Source of the DNA: Vermamoeba vermiformis
Taxonomy: Eukaryota > Tubulinea > Echinamoebida
Direction of reading: 5' to 3'
NCBI GenBank assembly: GCA_045837725.1
Contig: JBEWZL010000126.1
Span: 310,001 to 374,000 of the forward strand
Length of the DNA: 64,000 bases
Below, one piece after another: positions 60,038-64,000 of the stretch; within the stretch, counting starts at the first letter, position 1; each line of letters opens with the position of its first letter. Position numbers and translations under genes: made by a program. A model generated the notes under the pieces. It made no database searches. It was not told where the DNA came from and was given only the letters and a program-made list of their open reading frames with translations.

Positions 60038-63000
60038 TTAAGCGTAGAGGTGAGCAGCGTAAGCCTTGTAGTCGAAGCCCAAAGCAGAACCATCAGGGCC
60101 GTTGTAGACAGGCATGTTGGCAACCAAGAAAGTGACCTTCTCGGCGGGCAAAACGCGAGCCAAGTCGTCCTTGGTGACGAAGTCCTTGTCACCAGCAATA
60201 ACCTTGAAGGCTTCCTTGATGGAGTCGGCAGTATCGGTGGAGCTGTGCTTCTTCTTCATGTAGGTGACGAAGGCGTCGAAGTTGAGGACGCGGTTACCTT
60301 CTCTGTCTTCACCTTGTTGAGCAAGAACGGTGTCGAGCTCAGCGTCAGTAGGATCTTGACCCAAAGCTTGCAAGCAAGACTTGAGTTCCAACTTGGTGAG
60401 CACTTGGTCACCGTCCTTGTCGAAGTGGTTGAACATTTCCTTGAATTCGTTGAGCTCATCGCCGGAGACGTTGCCGTGCTTCTTGGAAATCAATTCGTTC
60501 TCCAACAAAGTGACAGTGCTGTCGGCAACGCTGTTCAACTTGTCCCACTTCATCTTGAGGCCTTCCAAAGTGAGTTCAGAGTGCTTGTTCTCGGTGATAC
60601 CAGCGGCATCAACCTTGCCACCGAGGGCAATCAAGTGGTCGAGCTTGCCGTGGTGGCTCTTGAGCTCTTGAGACAAAGCCTTGAGTTCAGCGACTTCATC
60701 TTCCAACTTGTTCTTGTCGACGGAGGAGGACTTCTCGTTGAGGCGAGACTCTTGAGCATCGACCCATTCGGAGAATTCCTTGGCGGCGTTGGCCCACTCG
60801 ACGCGGAGAGCTTCGTTCTCGGCTTGCTTGGTGGCCTCAGCAGCCAACAAAGCGCGGCGTTGCTCAACGTTGGCTTGAGTCTTGGACCACTTGCCGGACA
60901 AAGTGTCGAGGTCGTACTCGCTGTAGGTGGTTTCAGAGTGGCCAGTACCCTTGATTTGAGTGGCAAGCTCGTTGAGCTCGGCCAAAGAGGTTTGGAGTTC
61001 GTTCAAAGTAGAACCAACGAAGCCATCGAAAGCCACTTGCAAAGCGTGGACTTCTTCAACAGTGGAGACTGAGAAGGGATCCAACAAGACGTCATCAGCG
61101 TCTTCAATGACACGAGCGAAAACCTGCGCATATTATTAATGTACTGTTATAATTAATGTAATTCTATCAAGCTGACTTACAGTGCTCTTCTTGGCGAAAG
61201 TGAGCAAAAGCTCTTGGATTTGCTTTTGCTTATCCAACTCGGCTTGCAAGTCGGTCTTGCGTTGTTCGGCTCTGGTCTTCAATTTGCCCCACAAACCGCC
61301 CAATTCGGCGTATTTGTTCTGGCACCAAGTAGCCTCGGAGTGACCACCAGCGACGATTTCTTCCAAGATCTTCTCCAACTTGGTGAGCTTGTCGCTTTGA
61401 ATGGTGTAGTCCTCTTCGAAGGCTTCGTGGTTCTTCAATTTAGCCTCAATGGCGGCGATATCCTCGCCCAAACCATCGGACTCCATGAAGTTGAAGCGGG
61501 CGTTACCCCAAGCATCCAAAGCAGCGGCCTTGACCTTGAATCTGTTAACCAAGGAAGCCAAGTGCTTTTGTCTATTTAAAAATCGTTAATATACTGCCTA
61601 TAAATATTTGGTTGTACTAAATGAGTGTGACAACAGAATAATAAAATCCAAACGAGATCTCGTACCTCTTCAACTCCTCTCTCAAAGCAACACCACGCTC
61701 GTTTTCAGCGCGGTTAAGTTGGTTCCAGAGACGGTCAATATCTTCGGGGGCAAGACCAGCAGGAGGAACATAAGGAGAGCGCTTGTTCAATCTCAACTTG
61801 GTCTGCAAGTTGTTGTAAACGGATTCGACTTCGGTCTTCTCAGCGGCCTTAGGGGGCTTCTCAGTAGTCTTGAAGTGGTTGAATTTGCCGATTTCGTCCT
61901 ATACAAATTAATTCCGTTAGTTATCAATCAATCACGCGTAATAATTTCCTGTTTTGTGTTTCAATACAACGCGATTTTGTAACAAGTTGACATATTAAAG
62001 AAAATTAGCTTTAATGAGCGTGTAATGATTGCTAGCAAATATGTAAAGATTAGGGTACTTCTAGTAAAGCGGTAAAATAAATAAATTATTTTGGATGTAA
62101 TGTGCGAGTAAAATTCAATAAAGCGGTCTGCAACTTACTTGAATACCCTCGAGGTTGTGAGGGAAGTTGCGCTCGTCCAACTTAACGGTGTTGTGCTCGA
62201 TCCACTCGACCAACTCCTTAGCGCGAGTTTGGAACTCAAGCTTCAACTTTTCAGCGGCTTGAGCGAACTCAATAACGTTGGCGACGTTCTTGGCAGCAGC
62301 ATCAGCCTAAAGGTAATATCGTAATTAATAAAAAGATACGTGGCACATTTTCTGAAACGGATGAGACCAAAAGATTTTATCTTTACGAAGTTGAAAATTC
62401 ACCATTAATTAAGGCGAACAAATCTAATCTTTTAAATTGCAAGTTTATATCAAAAGATTATAATAATCGAATTTTAGGGATGAAGAAAGATTAATTTTAG
62501 GTGTTTAACGACCAGATTTAGAATCGTTACTTAAAGTTGCAAAAGGGTGTTTAACGCTTACCTTGCCGTAAGAAGCAAAGACGTGGTACATGGCAGCAAC
62601 GTAGGTCATGATGGAGCGCTCGTCAGGCTTGGGGAGATCGACAATATCCTTAGCGTCCAAGATCTTAGCAATACCGAGGTGCTTCTCAGCAACATCGAAG
62701 GCAAGTTCCAAGTTCTCGAGCTTGTTCTCCTTGGACAATGAATCGTAGTCGATCAAGTCGGGGCGGTGCTTGTGAATCAAAGCGCAGAAGGCCAAACCGT
62801 CCTGGAAGGACATATGGAAGTTCTGAACATTGACGTCTCTGTAGCCCTTAGTCTTCTTTTGGACCCACAAGAGCAAGGCTTCCTTGGCGGAGAGCTCTTC
62901 TTCAGAAATATCTTGAATCTGGAAGCGAAGAATGACGGTCCAAATTAAACCGAGAATCATCTTAGCGTTTTGATCGACAATTTCTTCGGGACCAGTACCA

Positions 63001-63296
63001 GGGAGCTTGACACCCTTGCTTTGAATGAACTTCAAGGCAATACCGTTGTTGGTGACTTGCTTGATTCGCATCTTGCCGGGATTCTTCTCGTAGCCGGTAA
63101 TGGTATCGCCGGAAATAACTTCGAGCAACTTAATCAACTTGATACCATCTTGGAAATCAGCGGCGAGATCCTCGATTTTGAGGCCGACTTTGCTGAGGTG
63201 AGAGTTGACCCAACCAGTAAAGGTTTTCTTTTGAATGCGTTCCCAAGTCTTCTCCAAGAGACCAGACGAGCTAACGGCAGTTTGGGTATCGGCCAT
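60038..63296 (-). CDS. Alpha-actinin
   Basis: Actin crosslinker. Five exons. Exon 1 (63296-about 62561) is the actin-binding domain with two calponin-homology repeats: [53 protein letters not shown] and [20 protein letters not shown]. Spectrin-like repeats follow ([68 protein letters not shown]). At the C-terminus lie paired EF-hands: [19 protein letters not shown] has all calcium ligands, the second ([20 protein letters not shown]) is degenerate. Ends [12 protein letters not shown]. The Glu-Glu-Leu-Ser-Ala-Lys-Glu motif is as in dictyostelid abpA. The long rightward ORF at 60050-61072 is a codon-bias shadow. Confidence 0.95.
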
Positions 63297-64000
63297 TTTT
63301 CAAGATTACGTGGTATTCAAGAATGATAAAGAAAAGATAATGCAAAAAAAATGCAGGCTAAATCTTTTTTTTGTGGTCTAATTTTTGCGCACCAAATATT
63401 CGTGAAGGGAAAATTGACGAGCAAGTTGGACTCACAAAGCCCGCAAGAAGATATCGTATTGTGGTCGACTGTAATCTCGCGGGTGTATGGTCGAGTAAAA
63501 GCAAAGATTCTGTGTTTCGATATATCTCGATTCAATCTCCCTTATCAGCTTGGTTAAATATTCCCGTCTTGGACATTTAAGCGACTAGAAGATATGTGGA
63601 GGCATACATGTATCATAAGCGTGAGTTAGCGAACTAAAAAATTGAGGGAGCTAATTTTACCCCTTCCGGATTTAAATTTTGTTTGTATTTATATTCCTAG
63701 GTACGTTGCTGCAACATCGAGATGCCATTCAAAATAACCCGTTTTTTTCAATCAAGAGTAATGTTGCGGATCGCGAAAAGGGACCATACTTTTTAATCAA
63801 AGAAATTCTGTGCTATAACGGGACAAAAGGAGTACTAGCGTTGTGTACTCACAAGCGTGATTAGTGTAAATGACGGCTAACACTCGTCCTCTTATTTTAT
63901 AAAATTTAATTTGCCTCCCTGCTCGGGTTTTCCTTCAATTTTTTTTCAATTACAACTTTGTTATTGAACACATCACAATATTACATACGGACATATAATA
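63297..64000. other. Upstream region of alpha-actinin
   Basis: 704 bp. Contains the alpha-actinin promoter by position. ORFs such as 63679-63864 have no recognisable domain; part could be an exon of a gene to the right. Confidence 0.35.

Noticed and set aside
60050-61072. 340-codon rightward ORF opposite the alpha-actinin 3' exon
   Set aside because: Exactly antisense to strongly supported spectrin/EF-hand coding sequence. The long open frame follows from the codon bias of alpha-actinin, and the protein has no recognisable pattern.
61214-63326. Rightward ORFs opposite other alpha-actinin exons
   Set aside because: Antisense shadows of the calponin-homology and spectrin-repeat exons.

Overview
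The window is nuclear DNA of an intron-rich, compact, AT-leaning eukaryote. Genes lie tens to a few hundred bases apart on both strands. Most are cut by short (about 50-130 nt) introns with GTAAGT-type donors and TAG/CAG acceptors, and no bacterial-style operons are seen. Dictyostelid-type alpha-actinin, RhoGAP-SH3 and DENN/RhoGEF/PH proteins, several F-box proteins, Ras/Rab-like GTPases, MAPEG paralogs and a kelch-EGF-GPI surface protein together suggest a free-living amoebozoan of dictyostelid or protostelid kind. This is inference; an early-diverging fungus or related protist is not excluded.

Layout. 0-3.5 kb: Vps34 (class III PI3-kinase), reading leftward and cut only at its last codons. 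3.8-5.9 kb: SprT/Spartan DNA-protein-crosslink protease with a UBZ finger and an odd in-frame stop. 6-8.3 kb: three tandem MAPEG membrane proteins. 9-10 kb: a type I membrane protein. 10.1-15.7 kb: a large DENN-ankyrin-DH-PH-PH protein. 15.8-17.7 kb: a PLP-dependent D-cysteine desulfhydrase/ACC-deaminase-like enzyme. 17.9-24.8 kb: an SH3/coiled-coil protein, a small two-pass membrane protein divergent from a SUMO-interacting-motif nuclear protein, and an SH3-RhoGAP. 25.4-28.9 kb: a nucleotidyltransferase-fold-like protein and a DeSI/PPPDE isopeptidase. 29-36 kb: an F-box-GTPase fusion, an F-box-LRR protein, an F-box-WD-like protein and an aberrant Ras-like gene. 36-40 kb: secreted proteins and a kelch-EGF-GPI protein. 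40-43.3 kb: an unidentified conserved protein whose last exon may overlap the first exon of an importin-alpha-like ARM protein. 43.4-46.6 kb: a direct repeat around a polypurine tract, then two tandem GPI-anchored paralogs, one broken. 47-49.8 kb: a mannose-6-phosphate-receptor-like protein and a Fax/GST-like protein. 50.5-55 kb: a second F-box-GTPase fusion, a DUF218 protein, GOT1 and a third GPI-anchored paralog. 55.7-59.9 kb: a TPR protein, an HPP-family membrane protein and a MogA/Cnx1G-type molybdenum-cofactor enzyme. 60-63.3 kb: alpha-actinin.

Themes. Vps34, GOT1, the DENN protein, the M6P-receptor-like protein and the small GTPases belong to endomembrane traffic. Alpha-actinin, RhoGAP and DH-PH belong to actin control. 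Spartan, the SIM-rich protein and DeSI are compatible with ubiquitin/SUMO signalling. The most novel items are two F-box-small-GTPase fusions that share a degenerate G4 motif but use different membrane anchors. Several otherwise conserved genes carry single-base irregularities (in-frame stops, phase-breaking joins, one frameshift). These may reflect sequence error or real decay and cannot be resolved from the window alone. No viral fossils, CRISPR arrays, rRNA or convincing tRNA genes were seen.
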